Shown in pieces: positions 1-9,789 of a stretch of DNA of 64,000 bases; the first letter of the stretch is position 1, and every line of letters starts with the position of its first letter. The stretch lies in the NCBI RefSeq assembly GCF_017874415.1, contig NZ_JAGGLM010000013.1, positions 1-64,000 of the forward strand, read 5' to 3'. This DNA comes from Clostridium algifaecis. GTDB lineage: Bacteria > Bacillota > Clostridia > Clostridiales > Clostridiaceae. Under the pieces are notes generated by a model. The model saw only the letters and a program-made list of their open reading frames with translations. It was not told the origin of the DNA and did not search any database. Made by a program: the position numbers and the translations under genes.

Positions 1-34
1 AATCTTCATGTAAAAAGAACAAATGACAAACTGC

Positions 35-54
35 GACCATTTTAACAAATGGCC
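35..54 (+). terminator. possible terminator hairpin before the defence operon
   Basis: GACCATTT at 35-42 can pair with AAATGGCC at 47-54 (one A/C mismatch, 4-nt loop), and a T-rich stretch follows. It could end a gene lying before the window. It overlaps the first ATG of the next reading frame, so either this is not a terminator or that ATG is not a real start. Confidence 0.3.
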
Positions 55-645
55 GTTTATTTTTGTACATATACACTTGGTAGTTTATCGCTTACTATTG
101 AAGTAAGAAATCTGTATAAGAATAATGAACAAATTAGCATACTAGATTTGTACAATATTACAAGTCTTTACAAGTCTATTGATACATTTTTTTCACAATT
201 AATTAATGAAGTGCTAAGTAATAACAATAAGTATATGAAAGTCAATGAATTTGCAACAATATTAGATAAAAAGATTTGTAATTTTTATGAGTATATAGAT
301 ATTTTAAGGAACAGAACTAATGCAACTAGAAAAACTAATGATATTATTAAAGATGCTATTAGTAAGTATACTTACACATGGAGTGCATATGCAAAGGATA
401 GGGCACAAAATAAAATTAGTAAGACTTTTGTAAAATATTACGACAGCAACTATTATGGTTTAGCAGAATGGTCTGATGAAATCCATAAGCAATACTTTAT
501 GGATGCTATAGATGAATATACAGCAAATAGTCCTAATGAAAAGAAAGCCAAAGATATATTAAAATTGTTTAAAGAACTAGACATAGAAGATAAAGAAGAC
601 TATGTAGATATTATTGAAGACAAGATAAAAAAGGCTTTTAGTTAA
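49..645 (+). CDS. hypothetical protein, first gene of the defence operon (possibly 5'-truncated)
   Basis: I do not recognise this 198-residue protein. It is helical-looking, charged and lysine-rich, with no membrane segment and no obvious catalytic motif. The first ATG has no ribosome binding site, lies inside a small hairpin, and a stop codon sits directly upstream in frame (43-45). The true start may therefore be internal, or the gene may have lost its 5' end. It ends 11 bases before the BrxA-like gene on the same strand, so the two are probably co-transcribed. Position suggests an accessory subunit of the BREX-like system, but the sequence alone shows no function. Confidence 0.55.
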   Translation: MAVYFCTYTLGSLSLTIEVRNLYKNNEQISILDLYNITSLYKSIDTFFSQLINEVLSNNNKYMKVNEFATILDKKICNFYEYIDILRNRTNATRKTNDIIKDAISKYTYTWSAYAKDRAQNKISKTFVKYYDSNYYGLAEWSDEIHKQYFMDAIDEYTANSPNEKKAKDILKLFKELDIEDKEDYVDIIEDKIKKAFS

Positions 646-656
646 GAGGTGAAAAA

Positions 657-1430
657 TTGAATATAGAATCATTGTCAGAAAAAATACCAATAGAAGAGAC
701 TATAAAAGCAATTGAGTATGTAAAGCATGAGAGAAATATAGAAAAATTTAAATCCTATGTAGATGATATTATGCCTTTTGGAGAAAAGACAACAGTTAAA
801 TATAGGAACAAATTTATTCAAAGGTTTATAGAGGTATCAGGGGAAGAAATAATGTATTCCCCTTTACTTCGATTTATTAATGAAATAGATAACTTTCAAA
901 CTAAAAAGGACATTATTTATTTTATAGTATGCTCAACATCTAGTGCTGTTGGGGAGATAGTAAAGGCATTTTGTGATAAAAAGATACCTGAAAGTATTGA
1001 CTCTGAAGAGTTATTAGAGGTATTTACTAAAAGTATGAAAGATGCTAAAGAAAGTTCTATTAAGAAAACATATAGTGTTTCAACTACAATACTAAGTGAT
1101 TTTAATATTATAAGCAGCAGAAAAGAAGATACAAAGACAAAGAAATTTATACTAAATACTAACATTAGACCTAATAACGAGGCTATACTTTTTAATTTGT
1201 ATTATGAGTTTATAAAAGTAAAAGGAAATAAAATGCCTGAAGAAGAAGCAGTATTAGAGAGTGATACATTTAAGTATTTTTTAATGAGTAGTTTAATGAA
1301 AAAGAGATATCTTAAATGGATTATAGACAAAGGCTATATTGAGCACTATGTCATGGGTGGAAATTCAAAATATCAGTTTGCCTATGACACACTAGATCTT
1401 TTAGTGGAGAAGGTGATAAGTAATGATTAA
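657..1430 (+). CDS. BrxA-like protein (DUF1819 family), BREX-like operon
   Basis: A 257-residue protein with the layout of BrxA/DUF1819: a basic helical N-terminal half (KTTVKYRNKFIQRFI near residue 43), then a segment with an ESSIKKTYSVSTTILSDFNI stretch near residue 130 that recalls the winged-helix part of BrxA, and a basic C-terminus. BrxA is a small DNA-binding protein of BREX phage defence. The start is a TTG at 657 behind an AGAGGTGA ribosome binding site. It overlaps the next gene by 8 bases, which implies translational coupling. Family assignment rests on architecture and neighbours rather than on a catalytic motif; a profile search could move it to another DNA-binding family. Confidence 0.6.
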   Translation: MNIESLSEKIPIEETIKAIEYVKHERNIEKFKSYVDDIMPFGEKTTVKYRNKFIQRFIEVSGEEIMYSPLLRFINEIDNFQTKKDIIYFIVCSTSSAVGEIVKAFCDKKIPESIDSEELLEVFTKSMKDAKESSIKKTYSVSTTILSDFNIISSRKEDTKTKKFILNTNIRPNNEAILFNLYYEFIKVKGNKMPEEEAVLESDTFKYFLMSSLMKKRYLKWIIDKGYIEHYVMGGNSKYQFAYDTLDLLVEKVISND

Positions 1431-1872
1431 AGTAATAGAAAATGCATTAAAAAGTATGGGGCAGAGGAAAGTTTTATTTATTTTAGGAGATCATTTAGTT
1501 GGAAAGACAAAACTGATAAAGGAATTTTTAAAAAGTAACTATGGAGAAGAAAATATCCATAAACATTATATAGATGTTGGACTGTATATAAAGGATAGGG
1601 TGAATAAAGAATATTTAGATACCTATGAGATTTACCCGGAGGAATTTAAGTCTGATGCAGAAATTTTTTTCAAAGAACTTGTAGATGAAAAATATAAGGA
1701 TTCTAATATAATTGTATTTGACCACATGGAGTTTTTGCTATCAGAAAAATATACAGGCTGGATTAAGATATTAGATAAAAAGGCTATGGAAGAAAATACA
1801 GCAGTAGTAATTGTTCCAAGTGAGTATAAAGATAGTTTACCACTGAGAGCATATAAGTATATAGAAGTGTAA
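1423..1872 (+). CDS. BrxF-like small P-loop ATPase
   Basis: A 149-residue protein with a Walker A motif GDHLVGKT at residues 22-29 and a hydrophobic Walker B strand ending in Asp (NIIVFDHMEF) near residue 100. A single-domain P-loop protein of about 150 residues directly before brxC is the signature of BrxF, known from type 3 BREX. Its exact role is not established; the P-loop implies nucleotide binding. The ATG overlaps the end of the BrxA-like gene, and the BrxC gene follows 16 bases downstream behind a GGAGGGG site, so the three are one transcript. Confidence 0.7.
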   Translation: MIKVIENALKSMGQRKVLFILGDHLVGKTKLIKEFLKSNYGEENIHKHYIDVGLYIKDRVNKEYLDTYEIYPEEFKSDAEIFFKELVDEKYKDSNIIVFDHMEFLLSEKYTGWIKILDKKAMEENTAVVIVPSEYKDSLPLRAYKYIEV

Positions 1873-1888
1873 TGGAGGGGAAATATCA

Positions 1889-4800
1889 ATGAAGATAAGA
1901 GAGGTTGTTGAAGTACCTCGTATAGATAAGATAGTTAGACTTACAGATAATATGTCTGATAAGGCAGATGCTGAAAAATTAAGAGGATTATTAAAAGGTT
2001 ATGTAATCACAGAAAGTGTTGAAAAAAATCTTTCTAATTTCTTTTATAAGGTAACAAATTTTAAAGACAAAGGACATGGTTTTTTAATCTCTGGGCTTCC
2101 GGGTTGTGGTAAATCTCATTTTATGTCTGTACTGGGGCTCTTAACCAAAAACAGTGAAGCCTTTGACATTATGAATGGTAAAAGTGAATCAATTGATAAA
2201 TCAAAGAAGTTTTTTCAAGATAAAAAGGTATTTGTAGTACCTCTTATGGCAGAAGAAGGTGGTCCAGAAATATCTTTAGAAGAGATGTTTTTTGATGCAG
2301 CAGAGAATATAACTGGTTTTCCTTTTAGTGATGCTAGTTTTTATATAAAACAATTTGAAGAAGCAATAGTGGCTAATAGTAACTATGAGCAGAAGGTAAA
2401 TAATTTCGTTCAAGAAGATTCAAAAGGAAGATTTTTAACTTGGGCAGATTTTAGAACAAAGATAAAAAGTGAAGAAGGAATAACTAGATTAATAAAATCT
2501 TTTGTAGATAAATATGAAATAACTTTCTTTAAACCCAATAGAGGCAGAAAAGAGAGACTAGATAATTTGTATAAATGGCTTTCTGAAGAAAATTATGATG
2601 CAGTGCTTGTATTAGTAGATGAACTTTCTGAATATTTAAATGATAGAGGCGGACGAGCAAGAACTGATGCATTGTTTTTAAAAACATTTTTAGAAAATGC
2701 GCAGCAAGAACGAAACGGAAAAATTATACCTGCATGGATAGTAGGAGCATTTTTATCTTCGTTAAATGATATTAAAGTGCCAGATGTATATGATTTAATG
2801 AAGGATAGGTTTCCAAGTGAAAATCAATTTACTTTGAAAGTAGACGATGTAGAAGATATTATTGACCAAAGACTTGTAGTTAAAAAGCAGCCTGATAAAA
2901 TTGAGGAAGCATACATTACATTGAAAAAGAAATATAATGCTTTTGATAAAGTAGAGAAAGATACTTTTATGAAAATATATCCTCTTCACCCAGAAAGTTT
3001 GGACATCTTATCAAAGTCAGTTCGCTTTTTATCAAGACAAAGGTCTATTGTGGATTTTGTATTAAGTGAAGTAAAAGGAAACATAGATGAAGGAGGACAT
3101 ACAAAGGGAATTTTAGATGAGGATTTTCTAAAACTTGTAACTCCAGATAGAATATTAAGCCATTTCCAAGAAAGAATAAGAGAACTTAGTGATAAAAGGG
3201 AATACTTTGAAAGTATATATGCTTATTATATGGGACCAGAAGGATTAGGAAACGGTAAAATCAAAGAGTTGTTTAAAGATAATGAGTCGGATAAAGATAC
3301 AGCATGTAAACTTATAGATGTAATGACACTTTTGAAAATTTTAGATTTGGAAAAAGAGTATACTGTAAGAGATTTAACTTATATGATTCAATATCCTAAG
3401 ATGGAAGGGGATTTTGCAGAAGAGAAGGTAAATAAAATTCTTTTCAAAATGTATGATAAAGGAAGATTTATAGAATTTGAAGAAGATGAAAGCAGTGCTG
3501 GAGGGAATATATACTTCATAAATAAAGATGTAAGTCTTGCAACGAAGATTACACAAGATATGAAGAAGAAACTTGCTTTAGTTGAAGGAGAAAGTATAGT
3601 ATCTATTGTTGATGAAATAGTAACTACACTATCACAAGAACCGTTAAGTATAAATGGATATTATAATGAACCATCTAGTATCAGAGTAAATTGGAATAAT
3701 ATAAGTCGTGAGGGTGTTGTTCTATTTAATAACTTAACCAAGACGGGAACAAAGGAAGGCTTATCTAAATCACTTACTAACCTAAAAGACTCTGAAAATG
3801 ACTTTTATATGTATATAGGAACCTTTTTAAATACAGAAAAACAGAAAGAATATATAGAGAAGGCTTTAAAGGAAGTTAGCAGTGCAGGCAGTAACCAGAC
3901 ATTTTCGTTATGGGGAAATCATGAAGATGATTCCTCAAAAGAGATAGAAAAGAGACTGATTAAATCAATAATATATTGGTTACCTTCTAATGAATTAGAA
4001 AGAGAAGAAGGTAAGGAAAAACTTTATAGGCTAAAAGAATATTTTGCTTATACAGAACTGTACAAGGAATATGAAAAGAATTACCAAGAAACAAATTCAA
4101 ATGAAAATAGAGAGTTAGTGGGAAAAGTTGAAGAAAAAATATTGAATTTACAAGATGAAGTATTTGAAATACTTAAAGGACTTTATTTAAATGGTAGTTT
4201 TTACAATATTGATGGCGATATTGATATAGATATATCTGCTTATGAAAAAGATTCTTTTACTAAAATTATGAATACAGTAGTAGGTGCTGTTTTAAGTAAG
4301 GTTTATAAAGATAATAAATTCATTTCTCCAGACGAAAATATAGGTCTTACAGATAAAGTTACAAATAAATTTATTAACTACTATATTACAGGAACTCAAA
4401 CAGATCTATCAGGTATTGATTTAAGTATAATAAAAAATATAGTGAAGAAGTTTGGAGAAGCACAAATTAGGATTGATTCATTTAAATTTAATATAGACGC
4501 TAAAAATAATAATCTAGTTAAATTGATTATTGATGAAGTTAATGGAAAAGGTGAAGTTATATATAAGAATTTATACAACAAAACAAGAAAATCTACTTTT
4601 GGTCCAGATAAAAATATTGTGGATATTTTACTTGCTATGATGATTAAAAAGGGATTCTTATTACCTATAAAAAATGATATGCCTGTAAGCATTGCTAATG
4701 TAAAGGCGCCGCTTAATTCTTCGGTTACTAAATTTAAAATGGGAGAATTTGTGGAAGAAAAATATCATGAAGGCCTAATAAGAATAACAAAATTATTCTT

Positions 4801-6022
4801 TAATAAAAAATTTGAAAAGCAGGACCTTTCTTTCCAAGAAGAATTATGGGAAGAACTTATTCAATTTAAAAAGGTAAAATTGAATGAAATAAGTGATATT
4901 AAGAATAAACTAAATGAATTTAAGGAACCTCTCAAATTAGAAGATAACAGGTTATCTAAGACATATGAAACAATTAACTTTATGAAAACTTTAGTTGAAG
5001 ATATAGCAGAAGACAATGGTTCAAAGGATGGATTAGAGTACTTTATAGAAAAAAACAACACGGAAATATCTGAGGGACTATTAGAGAAGTATTATGAAAA
5101 TTTAAATAAAATATATACTTGGGCAGAATCATCATTACCTATAGATATTCGTAAAGTAAATATAACTATTAATGGATATAGAGAATTTATTCCAGATAAA
5201 GAAGATTATAAGGAACTTATAAATCAGTATAATTCTATGAAAGAATTGTTAAATAACGGAGATGAATTCATATTCAATAATTGTGCAAGTGAACTAAACA
5301 AGAAATTTAATATATTTAAAAATGACTATATATCTTTATATGTCGAAGAGCATAATAGGGAGAATGGAAAGCCTGAATTTGATGAATTAAGAACTGTTCT
5401 TGAAGAAGATAACTTTAAATTCCTAAACTTACTAAATGGAATTGAAAGAATAAATATGGATTATGACTATATGAACATAAAAAATGATATAGATAGTCAA
5501 TTAAGGCTTCAGTGTAATTTATCTTCTATTAAGTTTTTAAAGGATAATGAAAGTGCTTGTAAGTGCTCTTTTAAACTAGGACAGAAGAAATTTATAGACG
5601 ATAAGGAAGAATATCTAGAGGCAATAACAAATGCTGTTTTAGGATATATAGATCAATTAAATTTGCAGGCAAATAAAGAGAAAGTATTTAAGTATATTGG
5701 AGATTTAAAAGAAATTGGAGAAAAGAAAGATATTATCCAATTAGTTGAAAAAATGTATGAAATACCTTTAGATGAAAACAGATTAGATAATTATAGAAAG
5801 TATTTAACTGTTAATTCAGAAATTATTCCTTTCATAGATAAGGCTTTAAAGGTGAATATAAATATTATTCAAAGAGATATAAATAAATTAGTAGAGGTAT
5901 TTAACGATAAGACCTATTCTAAAGAAGAAATGATAGAGAAGTTTACTGCACTTATTGAAGGAAATGATACATTATATAGAAACAATTATATTAAGTTTAC
6001 TAACTTAAGAAATGATAACTAG
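1889..6022 (+). CDS. brxC: BrxC-like large ATPase (DUF6079 type)
   Basis: A 1377-residue P-loop ATPase. Walker A GLPGCGKSHF lies near residues 67-76 and a Walker B strand VLVLVDELSEYL near residue 240. A YPLHPESL segment around residue 365 is typical of the AAA module of BrxC/PglY proteins. The remaining 1000 residues are helical and charged without further recognisable motifs. BrxC/PglY is the large ATPase of BREX and works with PglZ to block phage DNA replication. The next gene starts 8 bases after the stop, and that gene encodes PglZ, the universal partner. Length is in the usual 1100-1400 residue range. Confidence 0.88.
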   Translation: MKIREVVEVPRIDKIVRLTDNMSDKADAEKLRGLLKGYVITESVEKNLSNFFYKVTNFKDKGHGFLISGLPGCGKSHFMSVLGLLTKNSEAFDIMNGKSESIDKSKKFFQDKKVFVVPLMAEEGGPEISLEEMFFDAAENITGFPFSDASFYIKQFEEAIVANSNYEQKVNNFVQEDSKGRFLTWADFRTKIKSEEGITRLIKSFVDKYEITFFKPNRGRKERLDNLYKWLSEENYDAVLVLVDELSEYLNDRGGRARTDALFLKTFLENAQQERNGKIIPAWIVGAFLSSLNDIKVPDVYDLMKDRFPSENQFTLKVDDVEDIIDQRLVVKKQPDKIEEAYITLKKKYNAFDKVEKDTFMKIYPLHPESLDILSKSVRFLSRQRSIVDFVLSEVKGNIDEGGHTKGILDEDFLKLVTPDRILSHFQERIRELSDKREYFESIYAYYMGPEGLGNGKIKELFKDNESDKDTACKLIDVMTLLKILDLEKEYTVRDLTYMIQYPKMEGDFAEEKVNKILFKMYDKGRFIEFEEDESSAGGNIYFINKDVSLATKITQDMKKKLALVEGESIVSIVDEIVTTLSQEPLSINGYYNEPSSIRVNWNNISREGVVLFNNLTKTGTKEGLSKSLTNLKDSENDFYMYIGTFLNTEKQKEYIEKALKEVSSAGSNQTFSLWGNHEDDSSKEIEKRLIKSIIYWLPSNELEREEGKEKLYRLKEYFAYTELYKEYEKNYQETNSNENRELVGKVEEKILNLQDEVFEILKGLYLNGSFYNIDGDIDIDISAYEKDSFTKIMNTVVGAVLSKVYKDNKFISPDENIGLTDKVTNKFINYYITGTQTDLSGIDLSIIKNIVKKFGEAQIRIDSFKFNIDAKNNNLVKLIIDEVNGKGEVIYKNLYNKTRKSTFGPDKNIVDILLAMMIKKGFLLPIKNDMPVSIANVKAPLNSSVTKFKMGEFVEEKYHEGLIRITKLFFNKKFEKQDLSFQEELWEELIQFKKVKLNEISDIKNKLNEFKEPLKLEDNRLSKTYETINFMKTLVEDIAEDNGSKDGLEYFIEKNNTEISEGLLEKYYENLNKIYTWAESSLPIDIRKVNITINGYREFIPDKEDYKELINQYNSMKELLNNGDEFIFNNCASELNKKFNIFKNDYISLYVEEHNRENGKPEFDELRTVLEEDNFKFLNLLNGIERINMDYDYMNIKNDIDSQLRLQCNLSSIKFLKDNESACKCSFKLGQKKFIDDKEEYLEAITNAVLGYIDQLNLQANKEKVFKYIGDLKEIGEKKDIIQLVEKMYEIPLDENRLDNYRKYLTVNSEIIPFIDKALKVNINIIQRDINKLVEVFNDKTYSKEEMIEKFTALIEGNDTLYRNNYIKFTNLRNDN

Positions 6023-6030
6023 GTGATAGT

Positions 6031-8499
6031 ATGAATGAAGTATTTATAGATTGTTTAAAGAGATATCTTGAGGATATTACTGACTTAGGAAGTAATATAT
6101 TATTTTTACAGGATGAAAGTGGGCTTATGGATGATGTCGAGGGTATAGATTTGTATCTATATCCTCATAAAGTAATATCAGTTAAGGAGAATGTGTTATT
6201 TAGGGCTAAATACGAAGATATAAAACATAAAAAAGACGAAAAATATATACTGGTTCTAAAAAATAAGGGCTTAAAAAGTAAATTATTAGACTTTATAAAG
6301 CGTTCAGAGAAAGCAAGAGTTATTGAAATAGATACTAAATCATTACTTGATTCAATAGAAGATGATGTAAATTGGAGTGAAGAGATAAATAACTTTCAGA
6401 GTGAAGACATTAAGAAGAAATTTAGGGAATTATTATACTATAGAAAGTTATTTAGAAAAAGTAATATAGAAAAAAATGAGGTCGATAAAGTAGTACTATC
6501 TGCATTTGTTGATTTAGATGCCACTAAACTAAAAGATGATGTAGATTGTTATTTATATTATAAAAATCTAAGTGAAATTTATTCCGATTTACACAGTTTC
6601 AAATATAAATCAGATATAAAGGAACTTATATATAAAGTTTTTGCTGAAAGTGGTTCATTAATTGCGAATATAATAAAAAAGGACATATTTGTTGAGTTTG
6701 AAAATCTATTGTGGATATGTACTGCACTTTATGAATTTAATAAATTGACCAGTGAAAATGTAGAAATAGTTTTAGGCCAAGATTTAGATAAGTTATCATA
6801 TTTTAAGGAACATTTAATGGATCTTGTAGAGTTTGCTAAAGTAGTAAGTAAAAAAGATAAGATACTATATATTCAAAAGAAAGACGCAGCGGAAAAACTT
6901 ATTTATAAATCAGGTATAAACATATATGAAAGTGAAAAAGATTATAGAACTATTATAAGAGAAGGCAATGGAACTTATATAAGTGTAATAGAAAGTATTA
7001 AAACTCTTCTTAAAGGCGTTAACTTAGAAGGATTTAAAAAGATATATAAACATGATTTCAATGATTTAATGGAACTTAAAGTACTGATAGACGAAAATAA
7101 TAATTATTCAACAGAAAACATTAATAATGCAAAGAATTTATTTGATATAATCATAAATCTTTTTAAAGATATTGATTATATTGAAAAACAAATAAAATAT
7201 GTCATTAATAGTTATTCAGATTGGGAGAATCTATATAAAAATTATCTTTATGATTTACAGTACAGATTCAGCAAGATAGTGCACTTAGATAGTCAAAACC
7301 TTATAGAATCTAATAGATATGAAAACATAGATAAAAGAATAAGTAGAATATTAAATGAATATAGAAAAAGATTTGCTGAATTTATTGAGAAGAACTATGA
7401 ATCGTGGGAGAATACGGAATATGGAGTATCTAGACCTATTTTAAATAGTGATATTGAAAGTTTATTAAATCTGGAAGATAACAAAACTTTTATAATCATA
7501 TTTGATGGTATGAGATATGATGCTTGGGAACATATAGTTAGACCTTATTTTGAAACAGTTTTAGGTGAAAGAAATACCAAGTATAAAAGTTCTTATGCAT
7601 TGCTGCCAACTATTACATCTATATCAAGAGAAGTAATATATAGTAATATTATTAAAAACTATAAGAATGATGTTAACTATATTACAAAGTCAGAAAGTAT
7701 GAAGAATGAGAAACTGTTAAAAGAAAGCATTCTTCAAGATAAAAAGATTAATGTTCTTGTATTTAATATGTTTGATAGAGATGGTCATAAGGCTACAGAA
7801 GATTTTTATATTTTCTATGAGAAACAAAGACAGGTTTTTGAAAAAAGCATAAGTGAACTTATAAAGGTGATACCTAATGATGCAAACCTAGTAATTGCTT
7901 CGGATCATGGCTTAATGAGAATAGATGAAAATATAAATATGAAAGATGAGCAATATATAAGTACAGTTAAATCAAGATACTTAACTGTAGATAATAACAT
8001 TAAAAAAGAAGGCTGTATAAATATAAAAGATTATCTATTACCTTATAATAATAAAGGATACTTTTTAGGTGGTGGAGAGAAAGATTTTTATAGTCACGGA
8101 GGAGCAAGTATAGAAGAAATATTACTTCCTTTAGTGATATCTGAAACTAAAATTTCTCAAAGAAATAATGAAAATACACAAAAGATATCTTCTGTAGGAT
8201 TAGAAGAAGAAACTTTAGTGCTAGATGCTAATGTTCAATTAAAGTTGAGTTTTAAGCCAAATGAAAAAGAAAAGATCATATTAGTTTCATTGTACAATTT
8301 AAAAAATCAAAATGTAAGTAATAGGGATATTGAAAAGATACTAAAAAATAAGACTGGAAAATCTGGACTTGTAGATGGCGTTATCAGAAGGCTTCTACAG
8401 AAGTTGAAAAAAGATGGACTAGATATTATAGAAACTTCATCTGCAGGAGACTTAATCATTTATAAATTGAATGACAAAGGGTTAAGAGGAGAGATATAA
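6031..8499 (+). CDS. pglZ: PglZ, alkaline-phosphatase-superfamily BREX protein
   Basis: An 822-residue protein. The first 480 residues are helical. The phosphatase-like core starts with FIIIFDGMRYDAW near residue 487, has IASDHGLMR near residue 625, and ends with a metal-site motif YSHGGASIEEILLPLV near residue 687. These three motifs are diagnostic of PglZ. The C-terminal 100 residues look like a winged helix. PglZ is present in all BREX types and is required for defence; related PglZ proteins have nuclease or phosphodiesterase activity. It is packed between brxC (8-base gap) and brxD (stop directly followed by the TTG start). All expected motif residues are intact, so the gene should be functional. 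Confidence 0.93.
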   Translation: MNEVFIDCLKRYLEDITDLGSNILFLQDESGLMDDVEGIDLYLYPHKVISVKENVLFRAKYEDIKHKKDEKYILVLKNKGLKSKLLDFIKRSEKARVIEIDTKSLLDSIEDDVNWSEEINNFQSEDIKKKFRELLYYRKLFRKSNIEKNEVDKVVLSAFVDLDATKLKDDVDCYLYYKNLSEIYSDLHSFKYKSDIKELIYKVFAESGSLIANIIKKDIFVEFENLLWICTALYEFNKLTSENVEIVLGQDLDKLSYFKEHLMDLVEFAKVVSKKDKILYIQKKDAAEKLIYKSGINIYESEKDYRTIIREGNGTYISVIESIKTLLKGVNLEGFKKIYKHDFNDLMELKVLIDENNNYSTENINNAKNLFDIIINLFKDIDYIEKQIKYVINSYSDWENLYKNYLYDLQYRFSKIVHLDSQNLIESNRYENIDKRISRILNEYRKRFAEFIEKNYESWENTEYGVSRPILNSDIESLLNLEDNKTFIIIFDGMRYDAWEHIVRPYFETVLGERNTKYKSSYALLPTITSISREVIYSNIIKNYKNDVNYITKSESMKNEKLLKESILQDKKINVLVFNMFDRDGHKATEDFYIFYEKQRQVFEKSISELIKVIPNDANLVIASDHGLMRIDENINMKDEQYISTVKSRYLTVDNNIKKEGCINIKDYLLPYNNKGYFLGGGEKDFYSHGGASIEEILLPLVISETKISQRNNENTQKISSVGLEEETLVLDANVQLKLSFKPNEKEKIILVSLYNLKNQNVSNRDIEKILKNKTGKSGLVDGVIRRLLQKLKKDGLDIIETSSAGDLIIYKLNDKGLRGEI

Positions 8500-9780
8500 T
8501 TGAGTGATATATTAAGAGAAATTATAGATTCATTAAGAAATGGAACAGTTCCAGCAGAAGGCACTGAAAACATTGCAGTTGGGATTGCTGATGAGTTAGT
8601 AGAAATTGAAAATAGATTGGAAGGCATAAAGAATAATAAATCTGCATTTAAATTTATTATAGGTGACTATGGTTCTGGAAAGACTTTCTTTAGTACCGCA
8701 GCCAGAGAAATGGCCTATAGTAAAAATTTTGTTGTATCGTCTGTTGTAATTTCACAGGAAGCACCTCTTCATAAATTTGAAGAATTGTATCGCAAAATAA
8801 TGGATGGTATGAGAACATCAGAAAATAAAAAAATACCTGCTTTTACTTTAATACTTGAGGAATGGCTTTTAAATATTGAAGATAAAATTATTGAAATTGA
8901 AGGGTTAGATCCTGAAGAAGATAGAGAGAAGTTTGAAGTAGAAATGAGTAAGCGAATTAACGAAGAGTTATTAATAGTTGGTTCCATTGCTGCTTCATTT
9001 GCAAATGCTATAAGAGGTTTTTATAATGCTAAATATGAAGGTGATACAGTACTTTCACAAGGGGCTATTGCATGGCTTAAAGGTGAAAATGTAAGACCAG
9101 AACTAAAAAAGAAATTAGGGGTTACGGGAACAGTGACAAGGGAAAACTCTTTTGAGTTCTTTAGAGCATTGCTACATATGATTAAGTCTGCTGGGTATGA
9201 AGGTTTAACTGTTATTTTAGATGAAGTTGAAACCGTTCAGAAATTAATGAGAAAAGATATGAGAAGTGATGCATATGAAAATCTAAGGTTTTTTATAGAT
9301 GAATCGGATAAGAATTCATTTCCTAACTGTTTTTTCTTATATACTGGAACTACTGATTTAATGGAAAGCGAAAAGGGATTTAAATCTCTTGAACCCTTAT
9401 ATCAGAGAGTTAAAGTAGATAGAGATAACAAATTTAAGAATCTTAGGCAGCCTGTTATGTTTTTAGACGGGTTTAATAAAGAAAAATTATTTGAAGTTGC
9501 TTGTAAGGTAAGAAGTATACATGGAGAAGTTTATTCCTGGATGCCTAATGATAAGGTAACAGATAGTTTTATAGAAAGACTGGTCAATGATATAACTTCG
9601 GGTTTTGGTGGAGAAATTAATATAGGACCAAGAGGATTTTTAAGAACCTTTGTAGATATTTTAGATAAATCTCAAATGTATGATAATTATAGACCACAAG
9701 AACAATTTGAATTCAATGAAGAAATAAGAACTATGGCTGAGACTATTGAAAATGAAACTGCACACATAGTGAATTTTTAG
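8500..9780 (+). CDS. brxD: BrxD-like ATP-binding protein (DUF2791 type)
   Basis: A 426-residue AAA-type ATPase. Walker A GDYGSGKTFF lies near residues 54-63, Walker B LTVILDEVETVQ near residue 236, and a sensor-like TGTTDLM follows near residue 286. The C-terminal RGFLRTFVDILD is characteristic of BrxD, which accompanies PglZ and the BrxHI helicase in type 2 and type 6 BREX. The start is a TTG with an AGAGGAGA site upstream, directly abutting the pglZ stop. The helicase gene follows with 9 bases between stop and ATG, so translation is probably coupled along the row. Confidence 0.88.
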   Translation: MSDILREIIDSLRNGTVPAEGTENIAVGIADELVEIENRLEGIKNNKSAFKFIIGDYGSGKTFFSTAAREMAYSKNFVVSSVVISQEAPLHKFEELYRKIMDGMRTSENKKIPAFTLILEEWLLNIEDKIIEIEGLDPEEDREKFEVEMSKRINEELLIVGSIAASFANAIRGFYNAKYEGDTVLSQGAIAWLKGENVRPELKKKLGVTGTVTRENSFEFFRALLHMIKSAGYEGLTVILDEVETVQKLMRKDMRSDAYENLRFFIDESDKNSFPNCFFLYTGTTDLMESEKGFKSLEPLYQRVKVDRDNKFKNLRQPVMFLDGFNKEKLFEVACKVRSIHGEVYSWMPNDKVTDSFIERLVNDITSGFGGEINIGPRGFLRTFVDILDKSQMYDNYRPQEQFEFNEEIRTMAETIENETAHIVNF

Positions 9781-9789
9781 GTGATAATT